This document shows positions 26,315 through 35,454 of a stretch of 57,088 bases of DNA, piece after piece (position 1 is the stretch's first letter; the number at the start of each line of letters is the position of its first letter). The stretch is from assembly GCA_902774125.1 (NCBI GenBank), contig CACYHD010000003.1, forward strand, positions 1 through 57,088, written 5' to 3'. A program made the translations under genes and the position numbers. The notes below the pieces were generated by a model. That model ran no database searches. It had not been told where the DNA came from and saw nothing but the letters and a program-made list of their open reading frames with translations. The stretch is from an uncultured Lachnospiraceae bacterium (GTDB lineage: Bacteria; Bacillota; Clostridia; Lachnospirales; Lachnospiraceae).

Positions 26315-27316
26315 TTAAACCTTGTAAGCATTTTCCGCAAACATTTTTGTGCCTAGTCTAACTTGGCCAGTCTCCTCGTGTACAACTCGAAGTGTATTGC
26401 GGCTGTTTCCAATTTTGATTGCTCTTTCCTTCATAAGCTGAAGGTTCGCGGCATCCGCATCTTTTTGTTCCTTGCCATAATGGCTTTTGATATCAAGCAA
26501 GTCGTTATAAAACTCAGTCTGCTTAGCGTATTCCCAAAAATATTTTTCGTAAGGAATATCATCATATAGCCATGGCTTCAAAAACAAATTGTAGTGAATC
26601 AAACATATGTCATCTGTCTCTGGCTTACCGATAACAGGCATAACATTGTATCTAGGATTAATGTGCTTAATCATACCGCAGCACATAGCATTAATGTAAT
26701 CCTGATCCGGACAAACGCTGTCGAACTGATACTTAGTCAAAAGATCAATGAACTTAACACCCATTCTAAGTTCTCTCAGTTTTTTTAGATTCATTAAAAG
26801 AATTCCCGAATTGATGTATTCGTGTCTGTCGACGCCTGCTGCTTTTTCGAAGTAGCTGGCAAACTCTTCTATATCAATTGTTGATGAATCCTGACATCCG
26901 CCGATGACATTGTCCCCTAGCTCTTCCTCGTACAACTTGGAAATATCTCCAGGCACAACAATATCGCAGTCCAGATATAGACCTTTGTCGTATTGTGGAA
27001 ACATTCTAGGAATAAAAATTCTGAAATAAATTGTCAATGTAAAAATATCCGGACGAAGTCTGTTAGCAGTAATATCATCTATAACCTTGTCCAGCTTACC
27101 AGTCATATCTGCAAACTCTATACTGCTGTTGGCAGTTTCCATCGCCTTGAACTTATCAATGTTGGCACGGCTAAGTTTGTGATGAATGATTATAATCTTG
27201 TAATCGTAATCCTTGGATGCATTAGTAAGCAACGACTTAATCGCCACACCTAAATATGGCGCATAGCCGTTATCAACTGCAAAAAATATTGGAATTTCTG
27301 TTCGCTTGTTATTCAT
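26315..27316 (-). CDS. GT8-family glycosyltransferase
   Basis: This 333-residue protein has the GT8 fold signature: IPIFFAVDNGYAPYLGVAIKSLL at the N-terminus, the metal-binding LYLDCDIVV (DxD), INSGILLMNL, and the C-terminal HYNLFLKPW. GT8 enzymes are retaining transferases using UDP-Glc or UDP-Gal. The last ~70 residues form a helical tail. It lies 20 bp after a second GT8 gene and 5 bp before an acyltransferase gene. It probably acts at the cytoplasmic membrane on a lipid acceptor; the substrate is unknown. Confidence 0.92.
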   Translation of the reverse strand: MNNKRTEIPIFFAVDNGYAPYLGVAIKSLLTNASKDYDYKIIIIHHKLSRANIDKFKAMETANSSIEFADMTGKLDKVIDDITANRLRPDIFTLTIYFRIFIPRMFPQYDKGLYLDCDIVVPGDISKLYEEELGDNVIGGCQDSSTIDIEEFASYFEKAAGVDRHEYINSGILLMNLKKLRELRMGVKFIDLLTKYQFDSVCPDQDYINAMCCGMIKHINPRYNVMPVIGKPETDDICLIHYNLFLKPWLYDDIPYEKYFWEYAKQTEFYNDLLDIKSHYGKEQKDADAANLQLMKERAIKIGNSRNTLRVVHEETGQVRLGTKMFAENAYKV

Positions 27317-27336
27317 ACAAAACCTTTCATTGATTT

Positions 27337-28149
27337 TTATTTAATGTTCATGCCTTCTTTTATTATCTCGTCGTACTCGTATGTTTTTAGAACGCTATGT
27401 AATCTATCTAACTCCCAAGGCTTAACTGTTACGGTTTTGACCCTAGGGAAAAATCTAAATGTTGTTGTAAAGTGTCTAATCAGCGTATTGCTTCGTGTCT
27501 TGCGCTGTTCATTGAAATGTCTAGGCAACTTTTTCTTATAAACCGCCAACTTGTTGAGCGCTGATTGGTCCGGCATAAACATTTCTTTAGTGGCGCATCT
27601 CTCGCGGCACTTGGCCAACAGACCTGTTTGTTTGATTAAGCTCATATTCATAAGAAGAACTCCCGAATTAATGTAATCCCTCTTAAAAATATTTCTTCTA
27701 AAAAACCAGCTGCCATAATAATCCAGCACCCCGGCGATTTCCACATCTTCAATATCAGTATTATATATAGTAGAAATATCACCTCTTGCAATCACATCTG
27801 TGTCTAGATACAAAAGCTTGTCTGGAATTGATTCCACTTGATCAACCAAAAGTCGCAGCATGCACATCGGAGTGAACCTCGTGCTCATGTTGACCTCAGG
27901 GACATTAGCCAAAAATAGCTCTGTCACATCTATCAAATGTAGCTGACTATCCTTGTTGACGCCCTGCAAAAATGTTCTAATAGGCTCCACTTGTTCTTTT
28001 GTAATGCCATGATATTTTTTTTGCTTATATTCCATATCCATAGTAAGCAAAAAAACATTAAGTGGTTCTTTATTATATTTTGTTATTGACGCCAATGTGA
28101 TTTTTAATCCATCAATCACTCCGGCATCGCCACATAATAGCAAATTCAT
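27337..28149 (-). CDS. GT8-family glycosyltransferase (second)
   Basis: This 270-residue protein is a shorter relative of the one at 26315-27316. It has the LLYLDTDVIARGD DxD motif, YINSGVLLMNMS, and a terminal HF.....VKPW. The two are not close duplicates, so they probably add successive sugars. It follows the first acyltransferase gene by 10 bp, with RBS AAAGGTGA. Confidence 0.92.
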   Translation of the reverse strand: MNLLLCGDAGVIDGLKITLASITKYNKEPLNVFLLTMDMEYKQKKYHGITKEQVEPIRTFLQGVNKDSQLHLIDVTELFLANVPEVNMSTRFTPMCMLRLLVDQVESIPDKLLYLDTDVIARGDISTIYNTDIEDVEIAGVLDYYGSWFFRRNIFKRDYINSGVLLMNMSLIKQTGLLAKCRERCATKEMFMPDQSALNKLAVYKKKLPRHFNEQRKTRSNTLIRHFTTTFRFFPRVKTVTVKPWELDRLHSVLKTYEYDEIIKEGMNIK

Positions 28150-28159
28150 TGTTCACCTT

Positions 28160-28939
28160 TTATTTGTTCTTAGGCACATAATCAATATATGTATAAGTAC
28201 TGTTTTTTGAACGTCTCTCCATAGCCTCTGTAACCTGACTGTGAAGTTTCTTCTGTCGCTCCTTGCGAGACAGTGTTGCGTCTGGATAAAAAGGTCCATC
28301 CACATAAACTGTTATACTTGGCTTTTTGAAAAACTTTCTTTTTTGATATGTGGTTGTCAGTGCAAAAGTCGGCACGTTTTCCTTGATAGGAAATCTAAAT
28401 GATGTAACCGGAAAAGGTCTGACAAAAGTAGCGTATGGCCACACGTGTGCCTCGGGATAAATTGCTACAGCTTTCTTCTGGCCAATTCTGTGAGATATAG
28501 CTTCCATAAACAAAGGCATTCTCTCAATATCATCCGGAACTGTTATCGCTCCGAGACTTGGAAGAAGCTTGCCCATTACAGGTACTCCCAGGTTGGCTCT
28601 TCCCGCCACCACATACACTCTCTTTTTGCGCTGAACAAATGATGGTGCAAAAACATCTGCAAAAGGCTGAGTGTGATTAGCGTAAATGAAGTAACCGCTA
28701 CCCTTGGCCTTGCGTAGCACCTTTTTGTTTTTGCGTCGCATCCCGTATACAACAGGAAAAGTCACAACAATTAAGAACTCTGCCACTCGGTAAAAACAAG
28801 CTGATACTAATCTGTATATTGGATTACTGTGAATCCACTTGTAGCTTGCCGGAATGTTGTAGTCCTGATTGTCGCTAAAAACAAAATCCTGGTCATAGGA
28901 TTCGTAATATTTGATTTGGGGACTAAATGTCTTTTTCAA
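28160..28939 (-). CDS. PlsC-like acyltransferase, first gene of the glycolipid-like operon
   Basis: This 259-residue protein appears to start at TTG (28939), because AGGAG lies about 7 bp upstream and no in-frame ATG fits. A hydrophobic segment lies at about 53-67. Block I is YANHTQPFADVF and block III IYPEAHVWPYATFVRPF; both are variants found in clostridial PlsC-like proteins. It is of the same variant type as the gene at 25443-26309 (PE..xW instead of EGTR). The substrate may be a lysolipid or a glycolipid intermediate. Confidence 0.82.
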   Translation of the reverse strand: MKKTFSPQIKYYESYDQDFVFSDNQDYNIPASYKWIHSNPIYRLVSACFYRVAEFLIVVTFPVVYGMRRKNKKVLRKAKGSGYFIYANHTQPFADVFAPSFVQRKKRVYVVAGRANLGVPVMGKLLPSLGAITVPDDIERMPLFMEAISHRIGQKKAVAIYPEAHVWPYATFVRPFPVTSFRFPIKENVPTFALTTTYQKRKFFKKPSITVYVDGPFYPDATLSRKERQKKLHSQVTEAMERRSKNSTYTYIDYVPKNK

Positions 28940-29014
28940 TACATTCTCCTAACCATTCAAAATCGTTGCTATTCTAACATATTATAATATTTATGAAAAG
29001 GTATTGACATCAAA

Positions 29015-29043
29015 AAAAGAGCAAATATAGTATCCGCTCTTTT
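29015..29043 (-). terminator. Terminator of the FliB-like gene
   Basis: AAAAGAGC pairs with GCTCTTTT around a 13-base loop, followed by a T run on the minus strand. Confidence 0.8.
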
Positions 29044-29077
29044 AGGTTGACATAATATTATTATGCCTGGGCTATTA

Positions 29078-29989
29078 TTAACTTTCTATAAGTATTCTAA
29101 CATTTTCTGTACTATATTCTATCTGCTCCGACCAACGTCTGACATGTTCCAAGTCTCTGCCTTCCAAAGCATCCCAGATTCTTATAAAATCGGTTGACAT
29201 AAGAACTGATCCTATAACTTGATCAATGTAGTCATTTGAGGCGTATTCCACCTTGTCCAACTGTCTAAAAAGAATATATTGGAAAATCTTTTCATAATAA
29301 TTATCATTAATAGCTGATCTATTAAATTTTTGTTTTTCTTCTTCTGTAATGTTCGCAGCTCTCTTTTTTAAGTTTTGGATTTGTTCTTCCCACAAAGAAT
29401 CAATCGGTTCTGTTTGTTCATAAAGATCCAATATCAAATCTACCAATTCGTCGTCCCATTTCATTGGCCTAAAATGAACATCAGAATAATCCAACATTAG
29501 TTCTAGCAAATCAACAATCTCTTCCATAGACATCGTCTCTTCTTTCGACACGTTTTTGCCATCAAGCTGCTCGCTAGTAACTACGGTAAACTTCAATTTA
29601 TCACATCTATCCAAAAGCTCACATGTTTTTTCGCAGCAAAGCCCCGAGCCAATCAAAAGGCTCTCATCCATATGCACCATAAATCTAGGATGCAATGTGC
29701 ATATGTCACACAAATAACCCTCACCATGCTCCTTTATTATTTCGCACAAATTGTTTTCATCAAGCATTGGACAGCGCTCGTCCTCTGTAAGTTTGAAGCT
29801 GTATCCATCCTCAGTCTCCACAATGTTAGCTCGAAGCTTGTCTCCCACCGGGCCTGGCAGCTTTTTGTACTGTTCCATTGTGTCTTCGTCGACATCTATC
29901 TCCCAGCCTCTGCAGCAGGTGTGCTTGCACTTGTCAGCCTTGCACTTAAACTTATTATATATTTGTGGTTTTATCAATATATTTCCCAT
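29078..29989 (-). CDS. FliB-like protein (flagellin lysine N-methylase family)
   Basis: The protein is 303 residues from ATG at 29989; the TTG upstream at 30004 is less likely because AAGGA lies 8 bp before the ATG. The N-terminus has the cysteine cluster KC..DKCKHTCCRGW and further Cys in CPMLDENNLCEI and YLCDICTLHPRF. That pattern, of the YkgJ/FliB superfamily, likely binds a metal or Fe-S cluster. FliB proteins methylate lysines of flagellin, but this family is widespread in non-flagellated Clostridia and no flagellar gene is in view, so the substrate is uncertain. Confidence 0.8.
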   Translation of the reverse strand: MGNILIKPQIYNKFKCKADKCKHTCCRGWEIDVDEDTMEQYKKLPGPVGDKLRANIVETEDGYSFKLTEDERCPMLDENNLCEIIKEHGEGYLCDICTLHPRFMVHMDESLLIGSGLCCEKTCELLDRCDKLKFTVVTSEQLDGKNVSKEETMSMEEIVDLLELMLDYSDVHFRPMKWDDELVDLILDLYEQTEPIDSLWEEQIQNLKKRAANITEEEKQKFNRSAINDNYYEKIFQYILFRQLDKVEYASNDYIDQVIGSVLMSTDFIRIWDALEGRDLEHVRRWSEQIEYSTENVRILIES

Positions 29990-30016
29990 ACAATAATCCT
30001 TCAACTACTTATTACA

Positions 30017-30050
30017 TTTTTTTTTTAGGGGGGGGACTATCCCCCCTATC
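30017..30050 (-). promoter_or_regulatory. Homopolymer tracts and GC hairpin upstream of the FliB-like gene
   Basis: The plus strand has ten T, one A, eight G, then a six-base gap and six C. On the coding strand this is a GGGGGG/CCCCCC hairpin followed by an A10 run, 28-60 bp before the start codon. Homopolymers of this length are prone to slippage and could tune expression. Confidence 0.55.
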
Positions 30051-30078
30051 GTTAACTACAATTATATTGTTTTGGACA

Positions 30079-30112
30079 AAAAAAGAAAAGCACCAAATTA
30101 ATGATGCCTTTC
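30079..30112 (-). terminator. dtd terminator
   Basis: A GGAAAGGCAT / GTGCTTTTC stem with wobble pairs is followed by a run of seven T on the minus strand. Confidence 0.65.
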
Positions 30113-30140
30113 CAATTTCAACCTAAAACAAATCGACAAA

Positions 30141-30587
30141 TTATAATTCATCGCTGTCTAGGACAATAGTAAATGGTCCATCGTTGAGCAGCTCTACTTT
30201 CATGTCTGCGCCAAACTCCCCTGTCTCTACTTGGTCAACCTGTTTTTGGCACTCACTAATAATGTACTCATACATTTCATTGGCCATCTCCGGTCCGCCG
30301 GCCTTAGTGAACGATGGTCTGTTGCCTTTTTTGCAATCCGCATAAAGCGTGAACTGTGATATAAGAAGAAGTCCGCCACCAACATCTGACAGTCCCAAGT
30401 TAGTCTTACCGTTTTCGTCCTCGAATATTCGCATATTGCAAAGCTTCTTGATCATTTTGTCAGCTATCTCCTTAGTGTCATCATCGCAGACGCCAATCAA
30501 AGTCAAAAAACCTTTATCAATCTTTCCAATCACCTTTCCGTCCACAGTGACAGACGCATGTTTCACTCTCTGTATTACAAATTTCAT
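30141..30587 (-). CDS. dtd: D-aminoacyl-tRNA deacylase
   Basis: This 148-residue protein has the standard length and the family motifs [17 protein letters not shown] at the start, [17 protein letters not shown] (catalytic Thr/Ser region), and the C-terminal [11 protein letters not shown] (usually NDGPVT). DTD removes D-amino acids and glycine mischarged on tRNA in the cytosol. It appears monocistronic, with its own terminator, and is divergent from the XRE gene. Confidence 0.97.
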   Translation of the reverse strand: MKFVIQRVKHASVTVDGKVIGKIDKGFLTLIGVCDDDTKEIADKMIKKLCNMRIFEDENGKTNLGLSDVGGGLLLISQFTLYADCKKGNRPSFTKAGGPEMANEMYEYIISECQKQVDQVETGEFGADMKVELLNDGPFTIVLDSDEL

Positions 30588-30740
30588 TTTAACCTCTCTC
30601 GCTTTTTGTTTTACTATTTTATTTCACTTTTTCTATAATATCAAAGGTTTTTGGGGCTTTGCAACTAATAGTTGACAGAATGAAAAGTTAACTTGGTGGT
30701 GCGCAACCGCCTCAATTGGTAAGATTATGACATCAGCTGA

Positions 30741-30780
30741 TAAACTATTAAGTTATAGTATAAAATGTGCTAAACTATTA
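30741..30780 (+). promoter_or_regulatory. Direct repeats around a -10-like box upstream of the XRE gene
   Basis: TAAACTATTA occurs at 30741-30750 and again at 30771-30780, exactly 30 bp (about three helical turns) apart. A TATAAA lies between them at 30759-30764. This fits operator half-sites for autoregulation by the encoded repressor. Confidence 0.45.
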
Positions 30781-30800
30781 GTAAGATATGGAGGTTAATT

Positions 30801-31802
30801 ATGAATTTAGCGGAAAAAATCACTAGTTTGAGAAAGCAAAAGGGTTGGTCCCAAGAAGAGCTTGCCTCACAACTAGGAATATCAAGACAATCTATTTCAA
30901 AATGGGAAAGCGGATCTAGTATCCCTGACATCGAAAACATTATATTTTTGAGCAAAATATTTGGTGTATCTACTGATTACCTATTAAAAAATGATGACGC
31001 TCTTAACGAGGAAGCAGACGAAACATCTGAGAGCAAAGATACATTGCCCAAAAAACATATTTCAAGAGATGAAGCGTATTCTTTCCTTAATGTAAAGAAA
31101 CGTTTTTCTCTCAAAATAGCTATCGGTGTAATGCTATGTATTCTATCACCAGCGGTATTGATTACTTTGGTCGGACTTAACCACAACAATTCTGGTGTTT
31201 TTGGAGAAAAGTTTGTTACTCTTATTGGAATTTGCGTGTTGTTTGCAACTGTAACTGCTGCTGTCATTCTGTTTATCGTATCCGGCCTTAGCCAAAGCAA
31301 GTACGAATACATAGGAAAACAATCTTTACTTTTGGACTCGGATTTGAAGGAAGATCTAATTAAAGAAAGCGAAAATTATTACTCAGTATTTACTATTCAC
31401 GTTGCAATCGGCGTTGCATTATGTATACTTTCGGCTATTCCTACAATTGTTTTGGGAATTATGAACATAGAATCTTGGACTATCATTTCTGTCTCATTTA
31501 TTCTAGTACTTGTTTCTATAGGTGTATTTTTGATAGTAAAAGCTGCCGTGTTCAAGTCATCATACGATCAGCTTTTGCAAAAAAATGAATATTCTATTAA
31601 TTCCAAAAAAGCTAGATCTTTACTAGATACTGCTTCAGGCATTTACTGGGGTGTGGCAGTCATCGCTTATCTTTTAATAAGCTTTTTGACTCGCGCTTGG
31701 CATTTGACATGGCTTATCTGGCCTGTAGCCGGTATACTTTGGGGAATTGTAGAGATGATAGTAAAAAGCAAACTTTCAAACGATAGTTTCGAGGAAGAAT
31801 AA
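30801..31802 (+). CDS. XRE-family transcriptional regulator with membrane domain
   Basis: This is the only plus-strand gene. It is 333 residues long. Residues 5-58 are a Cro/CI-type helix-turn-helix ([24 protein letters not shown]). A linker (60-95) leads to about five to six hydrophobic helices (105-325). Membrane-tethered XRE proteins of this type are common in Firmicutes and may sense envelope conditions. The RBS GGAGG lies 8 bp before ATG. It probably controls itself through the upstream direct repeats; other targets are not evident. Confidence 0.9.
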   Translation: MNLAEKITSLRKQKGWSQEELASQLGISRQSISKWESGSSIPDIENIIFLSKIFGVSTDYLLKNDDALNEEADETSESKDTLPKKHISRDEAYSFLNVKKRFSLKIAIGVMLCILSPAVLITLVGLNHNNSGVFGEKFVTLIGICVLFATVTAAVILFIVSGLSQSKYEYIGKQSLLLDSDLKEDLIKESENYYSVFTIHVAIGVALCILSAIPTIVLGIMNIESWTIISVSFILVLVSIGVFLIVKAAVFKSSYDQLLQKNEYSINSKKARSLLDTASGIYWGVAVIAYLLISFLTRAWHLTWLIWPVAGILWGIVEMIVKSKLSNDSFEEE

Positions 31803-31823
31803 ACCCTCGAATTAATATTTAAT

Positions 31824-31866
31824 CAAAAACGCCTCACGGGTGATATACCCAGAGGCGTTTTTTAAT
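31824..31866. terminator. Bidirectional terminator between convergent genes
   Basis: AAAAACGCCTC pairs with GAGGCGTTTTT, with an inner GGGT/ACCC pair. T runs occur on both strands. It serves the XRE gene (+) and the EamA gene (-), whose stop codon it overlaps. Confidence 0.88.
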
Positions 31867-32776
31867 CCTTTTTGTAATTAACTATATAAATGCCTAAGCT
31901 TACGAGCGCAAGCGCCACAATCACTTGCAGTCCTATAGAATCCGTTTCATTGAGAACTATATACGATATCAATGCACCGAATATAGGATTCATAAACTTA
32001 CATGTAGCTACCGATGATACGTTGTTGTATTTCAGTAACAGCCCCCACAGTGTGTATGCAGCCGCTGAGATAAAGCCCATATATATGATGAGTGCCACAC
32101 CGGCAGGATTCACACAACTTATGTGTCCTGAAGTTGCAAGTCCTACCAAAGCCATTACTATTCCACCGAAGAAAAACTGATAACCGCTTAGCATTACCAC
32201 ATCAGTATTTTTAGAAAACTTTTTGATGTACGCCTGAGCCATCGCCCCGGAAAATGCTGCTATAAGAATAAAGCCCTCGCCCATAAAACTAATATCCAAA
32301 TCAAGCGATTTGCCACTAATATTAACTATTATCAATCCCGCAAAACCGACTAATGTTCCAATAAATTTTTTGCCGGTTAGTTTTTCCTGCTTGAACAATA
32401 GCGTACAAACAAGAAGCGTAAAAAAAGTTCCAGCCCCTGTAATAATCGATGACTTAACTCCTGTTGTATGAGCAAGACCAACGTAAAAAAATAAATATTG
32501 AATCACTGTCTGAAAAAGAGATTGAACTGCAATATAATGAGGCTTGCTAGGCCATATCATCTTTCTAGCGATAAGAGAGCCAAAAACAATTACCATAATT
32601 CCAGCCAGCGTAAATCTAATTCCAGCAAAAAGAATCTGGGAACTAATATCATTCCCAGATATATTGAACATCTTATATCCAATTTTGATGCAAGAAAACG
32701 CCGACCCCCACAACAGGCAACAAAACATTGCCACAAGTATCATTACTGGCGTTTTAGATAATATGTTTTTGTTCAT
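31862..32776 (-). CDS. EamA/DMT-family transporter
   Basis: This 304-residue integral membrane protein has ten predicted helices in two EamA halves. Typical features are LLWGSAFSCIKIG at the N-terminus and the repeated FMNPIFGALISYIVLNE near residue 265. Members export amino acids or metabolites; the substrate cannot be predicted. It is 29 bp downstream of the frameshifted HAD gene's restored stop. Confidence 0.92.
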   Translation of the reverse strand: MNKNILSKTPVMILVAMFCCLLWGSAFSCIKIGYKMFNISGNDISSQILFAGIRFTLAGIMVIVFGSLIARKMIWPSKPHYIAVQSLFQTVIQYLFFYVGLAHTTGVKSSIITGAGTFFTLLVCTLLFKQEKLTGKKFIGTLVGFAGLIIVNISGKSLDLDISFMGEGFILIAAFSGAMAQAYIKKFSKNTDVVMLSGYQFFFGGIVMALVGLATSGHISCVNPAGVALIIYMGFISAAAYTLWGLLLKYNNVSSVATCKFMNPIFGALISYIVLNETDSIGLQVIVALALVSLGIYIVNYKKD

Positions 32777-32805
32777 TGTGTATGCCTCAATCTAATTAAT
32801 GCTTT

Positions 32806-33446
32806 TTATATCAACTCTATTACTTCTTCTAAGTTGTTTTTGATGCACCATGCTTTTTCTTCCATTTCCTTGTCAGGTGCAATCAAGTCAGGCACCATAA
32901 CCGGTTCATTCCTGCCGCATATGCCGCCCTAATTCCGTTAAAGGAATCCTCTATAACAATTACATCCTCAGCATCGACATCGAACCCTTTCATAGCCTCT
33001 ATGAAAATGTCTGGCTCAGGCTTGCTCTTTGCAACCATATCGCCACCTACGTATTTGTCGAAGTACTGTGCAAGTCCTGCTGCTTCAATTTGGTTCTTCA
33101 CTGTTTGAAGCTTAGTTGACGATGCAATAGCTATGTTGTAATTGTTTTTTCTAAGTTCGATAAGAAGTTTTTCCACACCGGGTTTGAGAGGCAATCTTCC
33201 ATTATCATATTTTTTGTGATAGTTGGCGGATTGTTCGCTCTCATACTCATCATACGGAAAATCTTCACCGTAATAATCCAAAAATATTTCTTTGCACTTA
33301 TCTATATTTACGCCTATACATTTCATGTACGGCTCTTCCATATTTTTAATTCCATACTTGTCAGCTATTTCCTTCCATCCTTCTAGCACAACACGCTCAG
33401 AATCAAAAATAACACCATCCATATCAAAAATGATTAATCGTTCCAT
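32806..33446 (-). pseudogene. HAD-superfamily phosphatase (beta-phosphoglucomutase-like), frameshifted near the 3' end
   Basis: The intact part (33446 to about 32907) has FDMDGVIFDSERV (motif I), GVEKLLIELRKNNYNIAIASST (motif II), KSKPEPDIF (motif III) and VIEDSFNGIRAA (motif IV). After AAGMN the frame runs into a premature stop at 32883. One missing base near 32905 would restore 'AAGM(K/N)PVMVPDLIAPDKE' and an open frame to TAA at 32806, giving about 213 residues, the normal family length. All catalytic motifs precede the shift, so the shortened 187-residue product might still fold. It could also be a sequencing error. The substrate is unknown. Confidence 0.85.
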
Positions 33447-33458
33447 GTTACACCTATA

Positions 33459-34364
33459 TTATAATTCCTTGTACTTGAGCAGCTCTGCCTCATAGGCTTC
33501 ACCATACTCGGATAACTTGGCTCCTTTTCGCTTGATGTATCCGATAGTCAACGGATCCTCTTCTTCTAACTTTACAGCTACAAGTCCTTCTAGTATCGCC
33601 TGGTCGCCAGACAACATTCCAGAGCCAATAGAATATCCTCCCAGTGTAGCAATCATTTCCATCGATGTAGCTCTGTCATCAGACTTAATCATCTTCTTAA
33701 AGTCGTAGTCAGCCATTGCCTCCTCATTCAAGTAGTAATTGCTGTCATCACTTTGGTCAAATGATATATATGGATAAGCCTCTAGCTCCTTAAGAGAAAC
33801 CTTAGTTTTTTTGGCCAACGCATGATTATTCCAAACATAAACGTATGCATCCCTTGTCATTAACGGAGTGAATTCCAAGTCATAGCTCTTCATTATCTTT
33901 TTGATTATCTTTTCATTGGCCCCCGAAAAGGAAACGATGCCAATCTCGCTTCTCATGCTTTTGACATCTTCCAAAACATCTTTAGTCTTAGTTTCGTGAA
34001 TAGAAAAAACATATGACTCCATATCGCTTTCCTGTATCACCTTATTGAATGCCTTGATAGAAAAGCTATAGTGCTGTGTGGACACAGAAAATCTTTCTTT
34101 TTCGCTATCCTTGGACAGATACTTATCTTCCAAAATCTCATATTGTCCCACAGCTTTTTTGGCGTACTCTACGAACTCTCGTCCTTCATTAGTAAGAGTA
34201 ATTCCTTTGTTAGTTCTATCGAACAGCAAAATCCCCAGTTCGTTTTCTAGTTCTTTAATGCTAGCAGACAATGCCGGCTGTGATACATAAAGCTTGCTTG
34301 CTGCTGCTCTCATCGATGAAGATCTCGATACTTCTAATACATATTTGATTTGTGTAATATTCAT
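33459..34364 (-). CDS. LysR-family transcriptional regulator
   Basis: This 301-residue protein has an N-terminal winged helix (MNITQIKYVLEVSRS...AAASKLYVSQPALSASIKELE) and a C-terminal periplasmic-binding-like effector domain. It lies just downstream of the symporter-family gene and upstream of the HAD gene, all on the same strand. It may regulate the symporter gene, but no divergent arrangement or LysR box is seen. Confidence 0.93.
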   Translation of the reverse strand: MNITQIKYVLEVSRSSSMRAAASKLYVSQPALSASIKELENELGILLFDRTNKGITLTNEGREFVEYAKKAVGQYEILEDKYLSKDSEKERFSVSTQHYSFSIKAFNKVIQESDMESYVFSIHETKTKDVLEDVKSMRSEIGIVSFSGANEKIIKKIMKSYDLEFTPLMTRDAYVYVWNNHALAKKTKVSLKELEAYPYISFDQSDDSNYYLNEEAMADYDFKKMIKSDDRATSMEMIATLGGYSIGSGMLSGDQAILEGLVAVKLEEEDPLTIGYIKRKGAKLSEYGEAYEAELLKYKEL

Positions 34365-34440
34365 TGTTATACCTTTCTTAATCTGCTTTTGAAATATAAA
34401 TTCTTAAATTCATTAACAATTACATTTTATACTAATTGTA

Positions 34441-35394
34441 TTATTTTGCCACCTTTTTTTGCTCATCTTCAATTCTGCTAAAAAAACTTGCAAGTATTGC
34501 GCCTGATATGTTGTGCCATACGCTAAACAAGGCTCCTGGAACTGTGGCCATTGGCAAACTTGAAAAAGCAGTTTTGGCCAGCGATGATGCTAGGCCGGAG
34601 TTTTGCATTCCGACTTCAATTGCCAGCGCTTTCTTCTGAGCAACAGGAAGACCTAGCAGCTTACCTACAAGAAATCCCGCACCGAATCCTAACAAGTTGT
34701 GCAATATAACGACGGCAAAAACAACAATGCCTGTTTTTTTAATCAAATCTGAGTTGTGTGAAACAATCGATGCCAATATAAGTGTGATGGCGACAACAGA
34801 AACTATTGGCAAACAGGACACAACTTGCTTAAGTTTATCACCAAACAACTTATTAAAAACGAATCCCAAAGCGATTGGGATAACAACGACCTGAACCATT
34901 GACCAAAACATTCCCCCAACGTCCACTTTGACAGATTCTCTAAGCAATAGCCACGTAATAGTAGGTGTAAGCACTGGTGCCAAAATAGTGTTAACACTTG
35001 TCATGCCTACAGACAAAGCCACATCGCCTTTACTCAAGAATGTTATTACATTGCTGGCTGTTCCTCCAGGACATGTTCCCACAAGAATAACTCCCGCCAA
35101 CATACCTGCCTCAAGGCCAAAGCACTTGCCCAGGGCGAAAGCCAAAAGAGGCATTATAGTAAACTGAGCTGCACATCCAATCAATATGTCTTTAGGTCTT
35201 TTGAAAACCATAACAAAATCATTAATGTTTAGCGTAAGTCCCATTCCAAACATAACAAGCATCAAAAGATAGTTAATCCATGACATATCTATCCACATGC
35301 ATGCTTTTGGAACATACAGTGCCAAAATAGCCACAGCCAAAACTAAAATACCCATATATTTTCCTATTGATTCTCTTACTTTTTTCATAGACAC
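34441..35394 (-). CDS. Bile acid:sodium symporter (BASS) family transporter
   Basis: This 317-residue membrane protein has about ten helices. It has the family motifs GTCPGGTASNVITFLSKGDVALS near residue 105 and EVGMQNSGLA near residue 260, which form the sodium and substrate site. Bacterial members transport organic anions such as pantoate or 2-keto acids as well as bile acids, so bile-acid transport should not be assumed. Confidence 0.9.
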   Translation of the reverse strand: MSMKKVRESIGKYMGILVLAVAILALYVPKACMWIDMSWINYLLMLVMFGMGLTLNINDFVMVFKRPKDILIGCAAQFTIMPLLAFALGKCFGLEAGMLAGVILVGTCPGGTASNVITFLSKGDVALSVGMTSVNTILAPVLTPTITWLLLRESVKVDVGGMFWSMVQVVVIPIALGFVFNKLFGDKLKQVVSCLPIVSVVAITLILASIVSHNSDLIKKTGIVVFAVVILHNLLGFGAGFLVGKLLGLPVAQKKALAIEVGMQNSGLASSLAKTAFSSLPMATVPGALFSVWHNISGAILASFFSRIEDEQKKVAK

Positions 35395-35404
35395 CTCTCA
35401 AGAA

Positions 35405-35437
35405 AAAACGTTGCTGTTATTATAACAGCAACGTTTT
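35405..35437. terminator. Near-perfect palindromic terminator
   Basis: AAAACGTTGCTGTTAT pairs with its complement around a one-base centre, with T runs on both strands. It ends the operon that includes 35455-36003. Confidence 0.92.
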
Positions 35438-35454
35438 GTTTTTAAAACAAATAA

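Noticed and set aside
29078-29989. Evidence for flagella from the FliB-like gene
   Set aside because: No flagellar or chemotaxis gene is in the window, and the family is common in non-motile Clostridia.
30690-30740. Possible tRNA fragment near a GGTGGT...ACCGCC dyad
   Set aside because: No cloverleaf, no T-loop and no anticodon arm could be drawn.
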